NCBI GenBank assembly: GCA_021808425.1 | Contig: JAKBBS010000009.1 | Span: 1-35,703, forward strand | DNA length: 35,703 bases | Direction: 5' to 3' | From: Actinomycetes bacterium | Lineage (GTDB): Bacteria > Actinomycetota > Acidimicrobiia > Acidimicrobiales > Palsa-688 | Shown here: positions 7,846 to 16,706 of the stretch, in pieces | Numbering within the stretch: the first letter of the stretch is position 1 | How the letters are laid out: every line of letters begins with the position of its first letter | Position numbers and translations under genes: made by a program | The notes under the pieces: generated by a model | What the model was told of the DNA's origin: nothing | Seen by the model: the letters and a program-made list of their open reading frames with translations, nothing else | Database searches by the model: none

Positions 7846-8831
7846 CAGCTTTCTACACTGGCGAGAAGCAGTCGACAGAGGTCTTCGGAGACGTGTGCCG
7901 GCAACTCCAGATCGACGGCGTCCATGCTTGCGTCCAGTTGTTTGACACTGCGAGGCCCGATAATCGGAGTTACTGCGAGGTCGGTAGTTGACATGGCGGC
8001 GAGAGCGAGTGCTGTGGGAGCTACTCCCCAAGCCTCGGCCAGTCCTGAAAGCTTCGTCGCCGCGACACGACTCGCAGGGCTGTCGTAGACCTCGGACTGC
8101 CCCAGGGGTACTCCAGCTGCCACCTTGTCGAAGTAACCCTTGGCTTGCGCAGAGTAAGCCACTACCGGTAGCCGCCTGCGCCGGTGCAGATCGACGAGAG
8201 CGGCGTCCATCGACACGAGGCCAACGCCGAGACCTGACGAGATCGGCGCCGCGACACTCCAGCTGACCTGGTTCGCAACGAACCCTGGCACGCCGCGTTC
8301 ATCCGCGTACGACAACGCGGCAGCCAGCCTTTCCGCGCTCCAGTTGCAGGCCCCGTAGGCTTCGATGAGACCTTCCACTGTCAGCTCCTCGAGTACGTCG
8401 ACGATAGCGCTCACAGCCGTCCCGGGATCGTCCCTGTGAAGATAGTACAGCGGGATGGGCGCTAGACCCAGGTGGCTTACGCTGCGCTCGACGTCCTCGC
8501 GCAAGGAGCGCCGATCGAGGCGGTGTCGCAACGGTCCGGCGAGAGGTGGGTGACCGCCTTTGGTGGCGACTACGAGGCCCGGCGGACATCCCGCCGTGCC
8601 CAGCCACCGACCGATAGTCTTCTCGCTACAACTCGTTTCGACGCCTGGAACCCAGTCAGCGTACACCAAGGCCGTATCGACGAACCTGCCCCCGCGTTCC
8701 ACGAAACGGTCGAGCTGCTCGAACGAGGCCAACTCGTCGAGTTCGGAGCCGAACCGATTGCCTCCAAGGCAGACCTTAGCGATCCCTCGGTCCGGGCCTA
8801 GCAGTTGCGACAGCCCTTCTGCGGCTACCAT
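7845..8831 (-). CDS. Aldo/keto reductase
   Basis: This 328-residue (beta/alpha)8 aldo/keto reductase probably uses NAD(P)H. The catalytic tetrad is visible: D52 and Y57 in FVDTALVYADW, K91 in VVATKGG and H132 in YYLHRDDP. The later segment ACNWSAERL matches the conserved substrate/cofactor loop, and VTPIIGPRSVKQL is the usual cofactor-binding C-terminal part. It would interconvert an aldehyde or ketone and an alcohol, perhaps acting as a sugar dehydrogenase like other AKRs of sugar operons. It starts at ATG 8831 within TGATG and stops within TGATG, so it is translationally coupled on both sides. Confidence 0.88.
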   Translation of the reverse strand: MVAAEGLSQLLGPDRGIAKVCLGGNRFGSELDELASFEQLDRFVERGGRFVDTALVYADWVPGVETSCSEKTIGRWLGTAGCPPGLVVATKGGHPPLAGPLRHRLDRRSLREDVERSVSHLGLAPIPLYYLHRDDPGTAVSAIVDVLEELTVEGLIEAYGACNWSAERLAAALSYADERGVPGFVANQVSWSVAAPISSGLGVGLVSMDAALVDLHRRRRLPVVAYSAQAKGYFDKVAAGVPLGQSEVYDSPASRVAATKLSGLAEAWGVAPTALALAAMSTTDLAVTPIIGPRSVKQLDASMDAVDLELPAHVSEDLCRLLLASVES

Positions 8832-9739
8832 CAGCTCGCGCCGGGAGCCAAGCCAGCGAAACGCTCAAAGGCCTCGACAACTGACCAAATATCCCGTTTG
8901 CCTTCTCCGATCGCCTGCTGATGCGCCATAAACTGGCGCACTAACGAAGAAATCGGCATGGGCACTGCCATCTCTCGGGCTGCGGCGAGAATGATGTCGA
9001 TGTCTTTGGCGGCTGTGTCGATATCCGCCGGGGGGTTGTCGAAATCTCGGGCCAGGATCGTAGGATGCTTGACAGTCAGCTGACGTGACGATAGCGGGCC
9101 ATCAGCCAGAATCTCTAACATCTGAGACCAGTCGACCCCGCCCTTCTCGCCGAACGCTAGCGCCTCTGCGAGCATCGCAGCGTACACGGCCACTATCACG
9201 CTGTGAACAAGTTTCAAATAGTGGGCGACCTCACCGGGTCCGAGATAGTGAAGAGTCTCGCCCATGCTCCGAAGAATGGGCGCGGCAAGCTCAAAATCGT
9301 CCCGTTCGCCTGAGGCAAGGATGGTCAACGTGGCCTCTGTGGCGGGTTGCACGCTTCCGACCACCTTGCCTCGCAGGTATCTGATCCCGCGCTCAGAGAG
9401 AAGCTTGCCGACCGCGACGGACGTAGATGGCGACACAGTGCTCAGATCGCAGAAGAGGTGGCCCGGCTTGCCGCCCTTCGCTACCCCCTGAGCCACATCA
9501 CGCAGCGCGTCGTCATCCATGATCATAGCGATACTCAACCACGAGCGACTTGCTACATCTTCAGGTGTACCGGCGATCTCAGCGCCGGCCTCAGCTAATC
9601 GGGCAGCTCGCCTCTCGTCGATGTCGCACACGACGACACGACTGCCCGCCCGCATGATGTTGCGCGCCATGGGTGTTCCCATTCGCCCGAGGCCGATGAA
9701 ACCGACGGCCTCGACCCGTCCATCCTCAAAGGAATTCAA
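8831..9739 (-). CDS. 3-hydroxyisobutyrate dehydrogenase-family oxidoreductase (LtnD-like)
   Basis: This 302-residue protein has the fold of beta-hydroxyacid dehydrogenases (HIBADH, GarR, LtnD). The NAD(P)-binding GFIGLGRMG is at 13-21, DLSTVSPST at 98-106, and the catalytic Lys is K176 in YLKLVHS. Two features are unusual. The substrate loop reads GSVQPATEATLTILASG, without the usual glycines. The Asn normally found four residues after the catalytic Lys is replaced by Ser, with a His just before it. This suggests an altered substrate. The TTG start at 9739 has GAGGG before it. Family members such as LtnD oxidise C4 acid sugars for a DUF1537 kinase, and a kinase of that family occurs in this locus. 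Confidence 0.85.
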   Translation of the reverse strand: MNSFEDGRVEAVGFIGLGRMGTPMARNIMRAGSRVVVCDIDERRAARLAEAGAEIAGTPEDVASRSWLSIAMIMDDDALRDVAQGVAKGGKPGHLFCDLSTVSPSTSVAVGKLLSERGIRYLRGKVVGSVQPATEATLTILASGERDDFELAAPILRSMGETLHYLGPGEVAHYLKLVHSVIVAVYAAMLAEALAFGEKGGVDWSQMLEILADGPLSSRQLTVKHPTILARDFDNPPADIDTAAKDIDIILAAAREMAVPMPISSLVRQFMAHQQAIGEGKRDIWSVVEAFERFAGLAPGAS

Positions 9740-9780
9740 CCGGCACCCTCGCTACTCCCGCTCACACGTACAAGCACCGC

Positions 9781-10842
9781 TCAGCAGCTCGTCTTATAAA
9801 TGAAGGCCTGGACGTTCGCGGTGTTGATGTTTTGCGGGGTGGCAACCACGAACGGTTCGAGAACCTGCGTCGGAACGGTCTTCCCTTCGAGAGAGTCGAC
9901 CGCAAGCACGATCTCCTCCTCGCCCGTACGGTACGGAGCCTGTACGATGTCGGCTGAGACTTCGCCCGCTTGGATGTCTGCAACGATTGGTGCCGAGGTG
10001 TCATATCCAACGATCTTCACCTTGCCGACCTTGCCGGCCGTCTTGATGCCTGTAGCAACCCCTTCGGTGTTGTTTGTGGTTACCGTGAACACTCCGTTAA
10101 GGCTCGGATGGGACAAGATCTCGTCCTGAATCGTTGATGCCGCAAGGGCTGTCTCATTATTCGATGACTGTACTCCGAGATAATGTATGCCCGGGTACTT
10201 GGCGATGGCAGTCGCGAATCCTTTGACTCGGGCATCCGACACGCTGGAACCCGGCTTGTTGTAGATCGCGACCACGGTTCCCTTCCCATTGATTTCCTGG
10301 GCGAGCGTGTTCCCCGCCAACTGCCCACCAGCGAAGTCGTCTGACTGAACATTCGTGATCGAGACACCTGGTGTGCTGAGCACGCCGTCAACGGTGAGCA
10401 CCTTGATGCCTGCCTTCTGTGCTCGTTGAAGCGGACTCACCAAGGCTGTAGCACTGTCAACGGCGATCATTATGGCGTTCGGATGTTGAGCGACCACGGC
10501 GTTCACGATGGGCACCTGAACTGTGGGATCGTATGTTTGCGGCTCCTGCTGAGAGAATGCCACCCCCATCGCTTTCGCCTGCACAGTAGCGCCGCACGCC
10601 ACCGAGGTATAAAAGGGGTTGCCTCCGACGCCGCCGATATAGACCACACTGTAGTGCTTGCTCGCTACGTTGGCGGCCGGCAACGGAGCGGACGCCGACG
10701 ACCCTCCGCCAGACGTGGTACTTGACGCCGAACTAGCAGGACTAGAGGTACTGCTTGTTGCCTTCGACGTCGATCCACATGCTGCCGCCGCCAGAGCGAC
10801 GGCACTTAAGGTAACGGCAGTTAGCTTTGATCGCTGTTGCAT
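9781..10842 (-). CDS. Sugar ABC transporter substrate-binding lipoprotein (RbsB-like)
   Basis: This is a 353-residue secreted lipoprotein. A signal peptide ends in LAAAAC (lipid-modified Cys 22), and a Ser/Thr/Gly-rich linker (about 23-58) follows. The rest is a type 1 periplasmic-binding-protein fold of the ribose/galactose class: YIGGVGGNPFYTSVACGA, PNAIMIAVDSATAL, TVDGVLSTPGVSITNVQSD and VKIVGYDTSAP are typical. It would capture the sugar-like substrate outside the membrane and deliver it to the permease encoded upstream. ATG 10842 is preceded by GGGAG. The gene is about 80 bases from the permease and 41 from the dehydrogenase, within one operon. Confidence 0.92.
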   Translation of the reverse strand: MQQRSKLTAVTLSAVALAAAACGSTSKATSSTSSPASSASSTTSGGGSSASAPLPAANVASKHYSVVYIGGVGGNPFYTSVACGATVQAKAMGVAFSQQEPQTYDPTVQVPIVNAVVAQHPNAIMIAVDSATALVSPLQRAQKAGIKVLTVDGVLSTPGVSITNVQSDDFAGGQLAGNTLAQEINGKGTVVAIYNKPGSSVSDARVKGFATAIAKYPGIHYLGVQSSNNETALAASTIQDEILSHPSLNGVFTVTTNNTEGVATGIKTAGKVGKVKIVGYDTSAPIVADIQAGEVSADIVQAPYRTGEEEIVLAVDSLEGKTVPTQVLEPFVVATPQNINTANVQAFIYKTSC

Positions 10843-10922
10843 GATTACTCCCTTTTGGTAGTGGTGGTGGAGACAGTGGATGAACTTGGGCAGGTAGCGA
10901 ACTGAAAGATGACCTAGCTGAG

Positions 10923-11984
10923 CTAGACGCGCTGCGCCCTTCGACGCTTCAGCTGGTCGATGAAGACTGCGACGATCAAGACGAGTCCGATCGACACCTG
11001 CTGCCAGAACGATTGCACCCCAATAATGATGAACCCGTTTTGCAGAATGGTAGGAATGAATACGCCGACGGTCGTACCAATAACCGTACCGATACCGCCA
11101 AAAAGGCTTGTCCCGCCGAGTATGACTGCCGTGATCACCGTCAAGTTGTCGAGGGTGTGTCCCTCGATCGTAGTAGTCGAGAATGTGGCTAGTGAGATAA
11201 CTGATGCGACACCGGCTGTCAAACCGCTGATCACGTACAACTTGAGCGTGTGCTGGTCAACACGGATCCCAGCTCTTCGTGCCCCTTCAACGTTGGACCC
11301 AACGAGGTAAGTGTGACGCCCGAACCTAGTAGCGGTAAGCCATACTTCCGCGAAGACTATGATTGCCGCTCCCACGGCTGCGGTCCATGGAATGAACCCG
11401 AATAGCGTCGCGCTACCGAACGAACTAAGCGCCGCCGGGACTGTACGCACGTCGTTGCCGCCGCTCAGCACTAAAGCAAGTCCTTGTGCCGCCCCAAACG
11501 AGCCCAGGGTCGTAATGATGGCGGGGACGCGAGCTTTGGTGATAACTAGACCGTTGAAGAGTCCCCATCCGGCGCCACAACAAAGGGACACGAGCACGCC
11601 GACCACAATCGCTGCAGCTCCGCGGTCGCCCATCGACTGCATGACCAGAGCGCTAGCGACGTTCGCAAAGACGAGAACCGATCCGATCGACAAGTCCAGG
11701 CCGCCCGCAATCATGACGTAAGTTTCGCCTGACCCGAGCACGAGCAACCCAGCGGCGCTCTGGAGCATGTTCTCAACATTCGCGAGTGTCGGGAATGCGC
11801 TTGGCTTAAGTACGCTGAAGATCACGATGAGAACGAGCAGCGCTAACGCCATGTAGGCGGGCGTCGTTGACAAGACCCGTCGAAGGACATGTCTATGTGT
11901 GCGCGCGTTGGCGTTCGGGGATGTCGCAGCTGGTGACTCTTTATGAGAGGCCAGCGTTGTCGTCACCTCGTCAGGAAGGGTCAT
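10923..11984 (-). CDS. Sugar ABC transporter permease (RbsC/XylH family)
   Basis: This 353-residue integral membrane protein is of the BPD_transp_2 / RbsC type. A cytoplasmic tail of about 40 residues is followed by roughly nine or ten hydrophobic segments. The diagnostic GGLDLSIGS is at 94-102. TRFGRHTYLVGSNVEGARRAG is the loop that contacts the ATPase (the EAA-like region), and TAVILGGTSLFGG is also family-typical. I prefer ATG 11984, nine bases after GGGGAG, to a TTG two codons earlier. The start lies inside the 3' end of the ATPase gene, so translation is coupled. Only one permease gene is present, so a homodimer is likely. Confidence 0.92.
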   Translation of the reverse strand: MTLPDEVTTTLASHKESPAATSPNANARTHRHVLRRVLSTTPAYMALALLVLIVIFSVLKPSAFPTLANVENMLQSAAGLLVLGSGETYVMIAGGLDLSIGSVLVFANVASALVMQSMGDRGAAAIVVGVLVSLCCGAGWGLFNGLVITKARVPAIITTLGSFGAAQGLALVLSGGNDVRTVPAALSSFGSATLFGFIPWTAAVGAAIIVFAEVWLTATRFGRHTYLVGSNVEGARRAGIRVDQHTLKLYVISGLTAGVASVISLATFSTTTIEGHTLDNLTVITAVILGGTSLFGGIGTVIGTTVGVFIPTILQNGFIIIGVQSFWQQVSIGLVLIVAVFIDQLKRRRAQRV

Positions 11985-12738
11985 GGTCAAGCATCTCCCC
12001 TGCGGTCATCGCCGCCACCAGTTCCTGCAGATTAGTGTCGGGACCTCGCAGGACGGCGACGCGCCGCCCGAGACGCATTACCTCAATTCGGTCGGCGACA
12101 CTCAGCACGTCTTGCATGTTGTGACTGACAAGTACGACAGCTACACCCTCGTCTCGCGCTTGGCGGATCATGTCAAGTACCCGTGCCGTCTGGACTACGC
12201 CCAATGCGGCTGTCGGTTCGTCCATGAACACCAGCCGCTGAGCCCACATGACTGACCGGCATATCGCAACGCTTTGGCGTTGCCCCCCAGAGAGAGAGGC
12301 GACTGGCTCTCGGGTGTCCTGGATGTTGACGCTGAACCGCGATAGGACCTGGGCGACGTTCAGCCGCATGGCTTCTTTGTCGAGAAAGCCGAGCCGTCCT
12401 AGCCACCCTGATCGCAGCATCTCACGACCCATATAGATGTTCTCAACCGTTCCGAGTTCGCCCGCCACAGCTAGGTCCTGGTATACGGTCTCGATTCCGA
12501 TCTGGCGCGCAGACAGCGGGCTCGTCAACTGCACCGTCTGGCCATCGAAAGTAATTGAGCCTCGATCAGGCACCAAGACGCCAGACAGAACTTTCACAAG
12601 GGTGCTCTTGCCCGCGCCGTTGTCGCCAACCAATGCGACCACCTCGCCGGAATAGGCTGTGAAGTCGGCATCTGAAAGTGCCTCGACGTGACCGAAACGT
12701 TTGCACACATTTCGCGCTTCGAGGAGCGGAGCGGTCAT
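11971..12738 (-). CDS. Sugar ABC transporter ATP-binding protein, single-domain
   Basis: This 255-residue ATPase has Walker A GDNGAGKST (38-46), Q-loop Q87, signature LSGGQ (149-153), Walker B LVFMDEP (169-175) and switch His 206. It energises uptake with the RbsC-like permease. Most ribose/xylose-type systems use an RbsA of about 500 residues with two fused ATPase halves. This one has a single half and is expected to work as a homodimer, as in FrcA-like systems. The ATG at 12738 begins the family-like MTAPLLEARN. A longer frame upstream overlaps the SnoaL3 gene. It lies 40 bases after SnoaL3 and overlaps the permease start. Confidence 0.92.
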   Translation of the reverse strand: MTAPLLEARNVCKRFGHVEALSDADFTAYSGEVVALVGDNGAGKSTLVKVLSGVLVPDRGSITFDGQTVQLTSPLSARQIGIETVYQDLAVAGELGTVENIYMGREMLRSGWLGRLGFLDKEAMRLNVAQVLSRFSVNIQDTREPVASLSGGQRQSVAICRSVMWAQRLVFMDEPTAALGVVQTARVLDMIRQARDEGVAVVLVSHNMQDVLSVADRIEVMRLGRRVAVLRGPDTNLQELVAAMTAGEMLDHDPS

Positions 12739-12778
12739 GATTGCGGGGCACCCAGAAAGGTCAAGAGTTGGGATGCCA

Positions 12779-13981
12779 TCATGTGAAGGAGCCGGCCAGT
12801 TCAAAGTCGTGGAGGCTCTGGATCAGTTCGAATTCGTTGAAGAGTGTCCACTCATCAACGATCTGGTCGTCGATAATCCGATACTGGCTGATACCCCACA
12901 TTCGGGCAGGTCGCCCGGTGGGTCGTCCATACAGACCCCATCCGCGGTGGGTGCCGACCACACTCCAGCGGAGCGAGGCTAGGTAGCCGTCTCGTTTGTT
13001 GCCCATAAAATAGAGATCATCGACGGAATGGAGCAGGTCCGGGAAGCTGGCCATGAGCGAGAGGACAAACGCTTTCAGCTCTCCCCGCCCATATAGCTCG
13101 CGCCCGCCCGGCCCGTGAAATCGCACGACAGGCGAGTACGCCTTATCGATAATCGACAAGTTCCGCATGTTCCACTCGTCATGCAAGGTCGCCCGAAGGA
13201 ACGAGTCAATGTCGAAGGTGCCGCTCATGGCGCCTTGATAAGGCTGAGGCTTACGTTGACCGCGGAGGTGCTCCGCCTCACCGTGAACGGCGATGCTCGC
13301 ACTTTGTGCTGCGCCGCTGCCGCGTGCCACGACAAAGGGATCGTGGCCGAGTTGCAGCAGAAGACCCGACGTATTGTAAAGCACCCACTCCTCGTAGATC
13401 TCGTTTGCGACCGACTTACAGTCCGCGAGACACCAAGTCACGACACGACGCCCCGTAGCCGGCCCCCACCGGCTAGGCCCAGTGTTGTTGCCCACAATGA
13501 ACACTCGATGCGAGGTTTGGAACCCGGCTTCCTCGTCCCCGGCCCAGATAACCTCGTCCGCAAAGAGGCGGACGTCGGGAAGAGCGCTTACCGTCTGAAG
13601 GGTTTCCTCGACAACACGATCGCGTCCGTACTTCAGCCCGGAGTCGTCGATTACATGCGCGTTGTGCCGGTAGACGTCATAGATGTAGCCGATATCCTTC
13701 TCTTCCCAAATCCGATGCGTCACACGGACGATGTAGTCGACAATGTCGGTGTAAGTCGCATCGAATCCGAGCATCGCCTGGCGGCGGTCCCGCCCCGTCG
13801 TAGGGTGATCACGGAGTTGGTGATCGATACCGCCGCTCCGCCCGAGCGAGATCGAAAAGTCGGTTGGCATCGATCTTCGCGGCGAGTAGACCGAGGCAGC
13901 ACCATCCGCCGAACTTCCCGCTACATCCGCGAGATCGGTCCCGATTTCCGACTCCGAGGTGCTGTTCTCTGATCCACCCAC
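12779..13981 (-). CDS. Tandem SnoaL/NTF2-like protein 3, with N-terminal extension
   Basis: This is the most divergent of three paralogues, about 400 residues if GTG 13981 is the start. That GTG has GGGAGG seven bases before it. The first 68 residues are low-complexity, polar and absent from SnoaL1 and SnoaL2. The family part begins near M69 with IVDYIVRVTHRIWEEKDIG. Domain 1 keeps TSHRVF and YEEWVLYN. Domain 2 keeps RWSVVGTHRGWGLYGRPTGR and VDEWTLFNE. It is the first gene of the nine-gene transport and oxidation operon. A LacI-type operator overlaps the putative promoter just upstream. Function is unknown. Its position suggests it acts on the transported substrate, possibly together with the other two. 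Confidence 0.78.
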   Translation of the reverse strand: MGGSENSTSESEIGTDLADVAGSSADGAASVYSPRRSMPTDFSISLGRSGGIDHQLRDHPTTGRDRRQAMLGFDATYTDIVDYIVRVTHRIWEEKDIGYIYDVYRHNAHVIDDSGLKYGRDRVVEETLQTVSALPDVRLFADEVIWAGDEEAGFQTSHRVFIVGNNTGPSRWGPATGRRVVTWCLADCKSVANEIYEEWVLYNTSGLLLQLGHDPFVVARGSGAAQSASIAVHGEAEHLRGQRKPQPYQGAMSGTFDIDSFLRATLHDEWNMRNLSIIDKAYSPVVRFHGPGGRELYGRGELKAFVLSLMASFPDLLHSVDDLYFMGNKRDGYLASLRWSVVGTHRGWGLYGRPTGRPARMWGISQYRIIDDQIVDEWTLFNEFELIQSLHDFELAGSFT

Positions 13982-14000
13982 TAGTCATCCTCCCGCCGTC

Positions 14001-14029
14001 ATAGTAGCTTGTCGTGCATACGGATGCAA
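14001..14029 (-). promoter_or_regulatory. Putative sigma-A-type promoter of the nine-gene operon
   Basis: Read on the minus strand, TTGCAT (14029-14024) and TACTAT (14006-14001) are separated by exactly 17 bases. They lie about 20-50 bases before the GTG start of SnoaL3. The -35-like box is part of the LacI-type palindrome at 14015-14028, so a bound repressor would block polymerase. Both boxes are imperfect, so this is a prediction. Confidence 0.45.
14015..14028. promoter_or_regulatory. LacI-type operator, 14 bp with one mismatch
   Basis: TGCATACGGATGCA is a 14-bp palindrome with a single mismatch, centred on CG. It shares GCATACG(T/G)ATGC with the perfect site at 3460-3471. It sits 34 bases before the SnoaL3 start. 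Confidence 0.6.
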
Positions 14030-14076
14030 GCCTCAGGCCATTCATTTTGTTAAGATACGATTTCCGACGAGGTGTG

Positions 14077-14787
14077 TCACCGCTTATGAGGCGGCTCTAT
14101 CCACTCGGCGATAGCGACCCGCAACAGGTCAGGACGCTCCAACAGCGAAAGGTGCCCTGCGCCAGGAATGGTCGTCCAGTGCGCGCCGGGGACTGCATCC
14201 GCTATCTCGGCGGTTGCGTCGATTGGACACATACTGTCGGCTTCCGCAGCGATTACCAGGGTCGGGCACGACAGACGTTTCAGGTTCCCTCGCTGATCAA
14301 CGCGGCTGCTTTGCATTGAAAGCTGGTTTAGGAACTGCTCGGATCCTACCTCGTGCGCCATCTTCTCGACGAGTGCTGAAAGAGCAGGGTCGTTACGCCG
14401 GTCGGCGGCAAGGAGGCTGGGAAGGAGATTTCGGGCTACCGAGGCCAGTTTGCCTTCACGTGTCCGTCTCTGCATCGTGCGCCACGCCGCGAACTGCTCC
14501 GGGCGCGGCGCCCTCGGATTTCCACTGATCAAAACAAGGCGCGCGACCCGCTCGGGTGCTCGGTCCGCGAATGCCATGGCGACGTTTGCGCCTAGCGAGA
14601 AGCCGACCAAGGCTACCGGCCCTGTCAGCGAATCGAGGAGTTCGTCCACCTCCTCCCCGATTGAGCAAGCCGACGGGACAACACAGCGAACCGAGCGGCC
14701 AGGAGCGGAATCCACAACGCCCTGCCACAGGCGCGAAGTGCACAACATGCCAGAGATTAAGACGACACACTCCTCGGCGTCGTTCAT
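14077..14787 (-). CDS. Alpha/beta hydrolase
   Basis: This 236-residue alpha/beta hydrolase resembles 3-oxoadipate enol-lactonases and other small esterases or lactonases. The nucleophile elbow is GFSLG with Ser 64. The acid is probably D184 in AAEADSMCP, and the His is H212 in PGAGHLS, completing the triad. The oxyanion region is LISGMLCTSRLW near the N-terminus. In a locus with acid-sugar enzymes, hydrolysis of a lactone or ester intermediate is a reasonable guess, but it is an inference. It starts at ATG 14787, 21 bases after the LacI gene stop. It is the last gene before the operator and promoter of the nine-gene operon. Confidence 0.85.
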   Translation of the reverse strand: MNDAEECVVLISGMLCTSRLWQGVVDSAPGRSVRCVVPSACSIGEEVDELLDSLTGPVALVGFSLGANVAMAFADRAPERVARLVLISGNPRAPRPEQFAAWRTMQRRTREGKLASVARNLLPSLLAADRRNDPALSALVEKMAHEVGSEQFLNQLSMQSSRVDQRGNLKRLSCPTLVIAAEADSMCPIDATAEIADAVPGAHWTTIPGAGHLSLLERPDLLRVAIAEWIEPPHKR

Positions 14788-14808
14788 CTAAGCCGCTCGA
14801 CACCCTAC

Positions 14809-15831
14809 TTAGGAGCCCGGCGGGGCATGCGTACGGCGCTTCACCAAGGTCGTTTGAAACACCGTCCGGCGGGGAGTGACACTGGCAGGATCGCCCTGCA
14901 AAAGCTCGACGAGCATAGTCGCTGCAGTCTTCGCCATCAGCGAAAACTGGGTATGGACCGTGGTCAACTGGATGGGCGGCCAGCTCGCGAACTCAAGATC
15001 GTCGAAACCAACCACGCTCACAGTTTCAGGCACGGCCATCCCAAGGTCGGCGGCGCCGCTCAGAGCTCCTACAGCCAACATGTCGTTCGCGCAGAAGACA
15101 GCGGTGGGCCGGTCTCGTTCGCTCATGATGGAGACGAAAGACTGACGGCCGGACTCGTAGCTAAACGGTCCCCGCCGCACCCAGCGAGGCGGCAGCGCCA
15201 CGTGGCGCTCGTTTAAGACTCCGAGGAGCCCCCGCTCGCGGTCACGGCTCGTGCTGGTCTCCTCAGGCCCGAGAATAGCCCCAACATGGCGATGTCCAAG
15301 CTCCAAAAACAGCTCGCCCACCGACGCGGCTCCTTCGCTATTACTAGCCGTCACGCTGTCCGCTTCAATCACTTCACTCACCCGATTAAGCAGTACGAAC
15401 GGCAGTCTACGCAGGCTCAGATCGCGTGGCAGACTCCCATGTAAATGCGTGGTGGTCAGTATCGCCCCATCGATCGAACCGTCAAGCAGCCGCTGATACT
15501 TACGTGAGTCGTCGCCGCGCTCCGCCAAGAGCAAGGTGCGAAAGCCGTGCACTTCAAGTTCGTCGTGAATTGGTCCGACCAGACGCGGGTAGAGCTCGTT
15601 GTCAAGGTCAGCGACGATCGCCACTTGGCGAGTCGTTCGCGTAGAAAGGCTTCGGCCCAACTCGCTCGGAATGTAACCAAGCTGGCGCGCAGCTTCGATC
15701 ACGCGATCGGTCGTCGCCGAACTCATCCGCTTGTCGCCGTTGAGCACTCGCGACACCGTCGCCTGCGAAACCTCGGCCAGACGAGCAACATCCCGGCTTG
15801 TCACACGAGGATGCCGGGCCTTGTCTTGCAC
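14809..15831 (-). CDS. LacI-family transcriptional regulator
   Basis: This 340-residue protein has the N-terminal LacI HTH, VTSRDVARLAEVSQATVSRV (residues 10-29) followed by the LNGDKRMS hinge-side segment. A periplasmic-binding-protein-like effector domain follows, with VAIVADLDNELYPRLV, HVGAILGPEETSTSRDRERG and VFCANDMLAVGAL all typical. It is expected to repress, or less often activate, the surrounding catabolic genes in response to the transported sugar or a pathway product. The GTG start at 15831 has GGGAG very close upstream. A GTG at 15804 is an alternative. Three palindromes with core ATACG(T/G)AT in the locus are its likely targets. Confidence 0.9.
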   Translation of the reverse strand: MQDKARHPRVTSRDVARLAEVSQATVSRVLNGDKRMSSATTDRVIEAARQLGYIPSELGRSLSTRTTRQVAIVADLDNELYPRLVGPIHDELEVHGFRTLLLAERGDDSRKYQRLLDGSIDGAILTTTHLHGSLPRDLSLRRLPFVLLNRVSEVIEADSVTASNSEGAASVGELFLELGHRHVGAILGPEETSTSRDRERGLLGVLNERHVALPPRWVRRGPFSYESGRQSFVSIMSERDRPTAVFCANDMLAVGALSGAADLGMAVPETVSVVGFDDLEFASWPPIQLTTVHTQFSLMAKTAATMLVELLQGDPASVTPRRTVFQTTLVKRRTHAPPGS

Positions 15832-15881
15832 GACTCCCGGCTTTACGGCGTTCGCGTCATCGTTCGTCGAAAGCCCCTTCC

Positions 15882-16676
15882 TCAGCGCCCCGCACCCAAG
15901 GGAGTATCGCCTGTCACTTCCCCACGAGACTCACGGATCCGTCGCAATGCTCCATCCCTTAATAAGGCCACGTCGTTACCGGGGGTAACTAAGTGGTAGC
16001 CGAGCTCAATCAAACGGCAAGCTTCGCGGCCGTCCGTACAGAACGAGCCGGCAAGCCGGCCGCGGGATCTGGCGGTCGTCGCTACCTTGGCCTGTAGCTC
16101 CTCAACGATGGAAGCGGTCCGTCCGTCGCCTGGCCTCCCCCCCAAGCTGAGCGCAAGATCATTCGGGCCTACGTACACTCCATCGAGACCCGACACATCC
16201 AGGATCTCGTCCAGGCGGTTCACAGCAGCTGTTGACTCGATCATCGCCCACACAAGAATAGTAGTATCCGCGCAGTCGACGTAGTCTGAGCCGCCGTAGA
16301 GCAGCCCGCGAGAAGGACCGAAACTTCGCCTGCCAGTAGGCGGGTAGCGGCAATACGAGACAAGGGCCTGGGCTTGCTCAGCGCTGTCAATGCTCGGGCA
16401 GATGATTCCGTACGCGCCGCCGTCCAGGAGCTTGCCTATCTGAGCTCCATCGAGTGCTGATGGCCGAGCCATTGGGATCGCCGGGCCCGATCCGATGGCA
16501 TGAAGAAGAGAGATCGCAGCCCCATCGCCGAACATTCCATGTTGCAGATCGACCGTGACAGAGTCGTATCCGATATGGGAAAGGACTTCCGCCACGTACG
16601 TGCTCGAACACGAGAGCCATCCGTTGACGACCGCTTCGCCTGCCGCCATCTTACTGTGGATAGTGTTTTCTCTCAT
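15882..16676 (-). CDS. HpcH/HpaI-family aldolase
   Basis: This 264-residue class II pyruvate aldolase is of the HpaI/GarL/RhmA type. These enzymes cleave 2-keto-3-deoxy acids, or 4-hydroxy-2-oxo acids, to pyruvate and an aldehyde. Visible residues are the catalytic base region VDLQHGMFG (His 46), R71 in MARPS where family members keep an Arg for the carboxylate, E147 in WAMIES and D173 in VGPNDLALSLG for the divalent metal. It starts at ATG 16676, 30 bases after the cupin gene and 50 before the LacI gene on the same strand. A second aldolase of a different class is in the neighbouring operon, so the locus may run two cleavage steps or process two substrates. Confidence 0.9.
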   Translation of the reverse strand: MRENTIHSKMAAGEAVVNGWLSCSSTYVAEVLSHIGYDSVTVDLQHGMFGDGAAISLLHAIGSGPAIPMARPSALDGAQIGKLLDGGAYGIICPSIDSAEQAQALVSYCRYPPTGRRSFGPSRGLLYGGSDYVDCADTTILVWAMIESTAAVNRLDEILDVSGLDGVYVGPNDLALSLGGRPGDGRTASIVEELQAKVATTARSRGRLAGSFCTDGREACRLIELGYHLVTPGNDVALLRDGALRRIRESRGEVTGDTPLGAGR

Positions 16677-16706
16677 AGTTGCAAAACACTTGAACCGCTA
16701 CTTGAG

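Noticed and set aside
13115..13972. 285-codon plus-strand ORF opposite SnoaL3
   Set aside because: It is antisense to a gene with clear family motifs and a ribosome site. Its translation shows no domain. High GC makes long shadow frames common.
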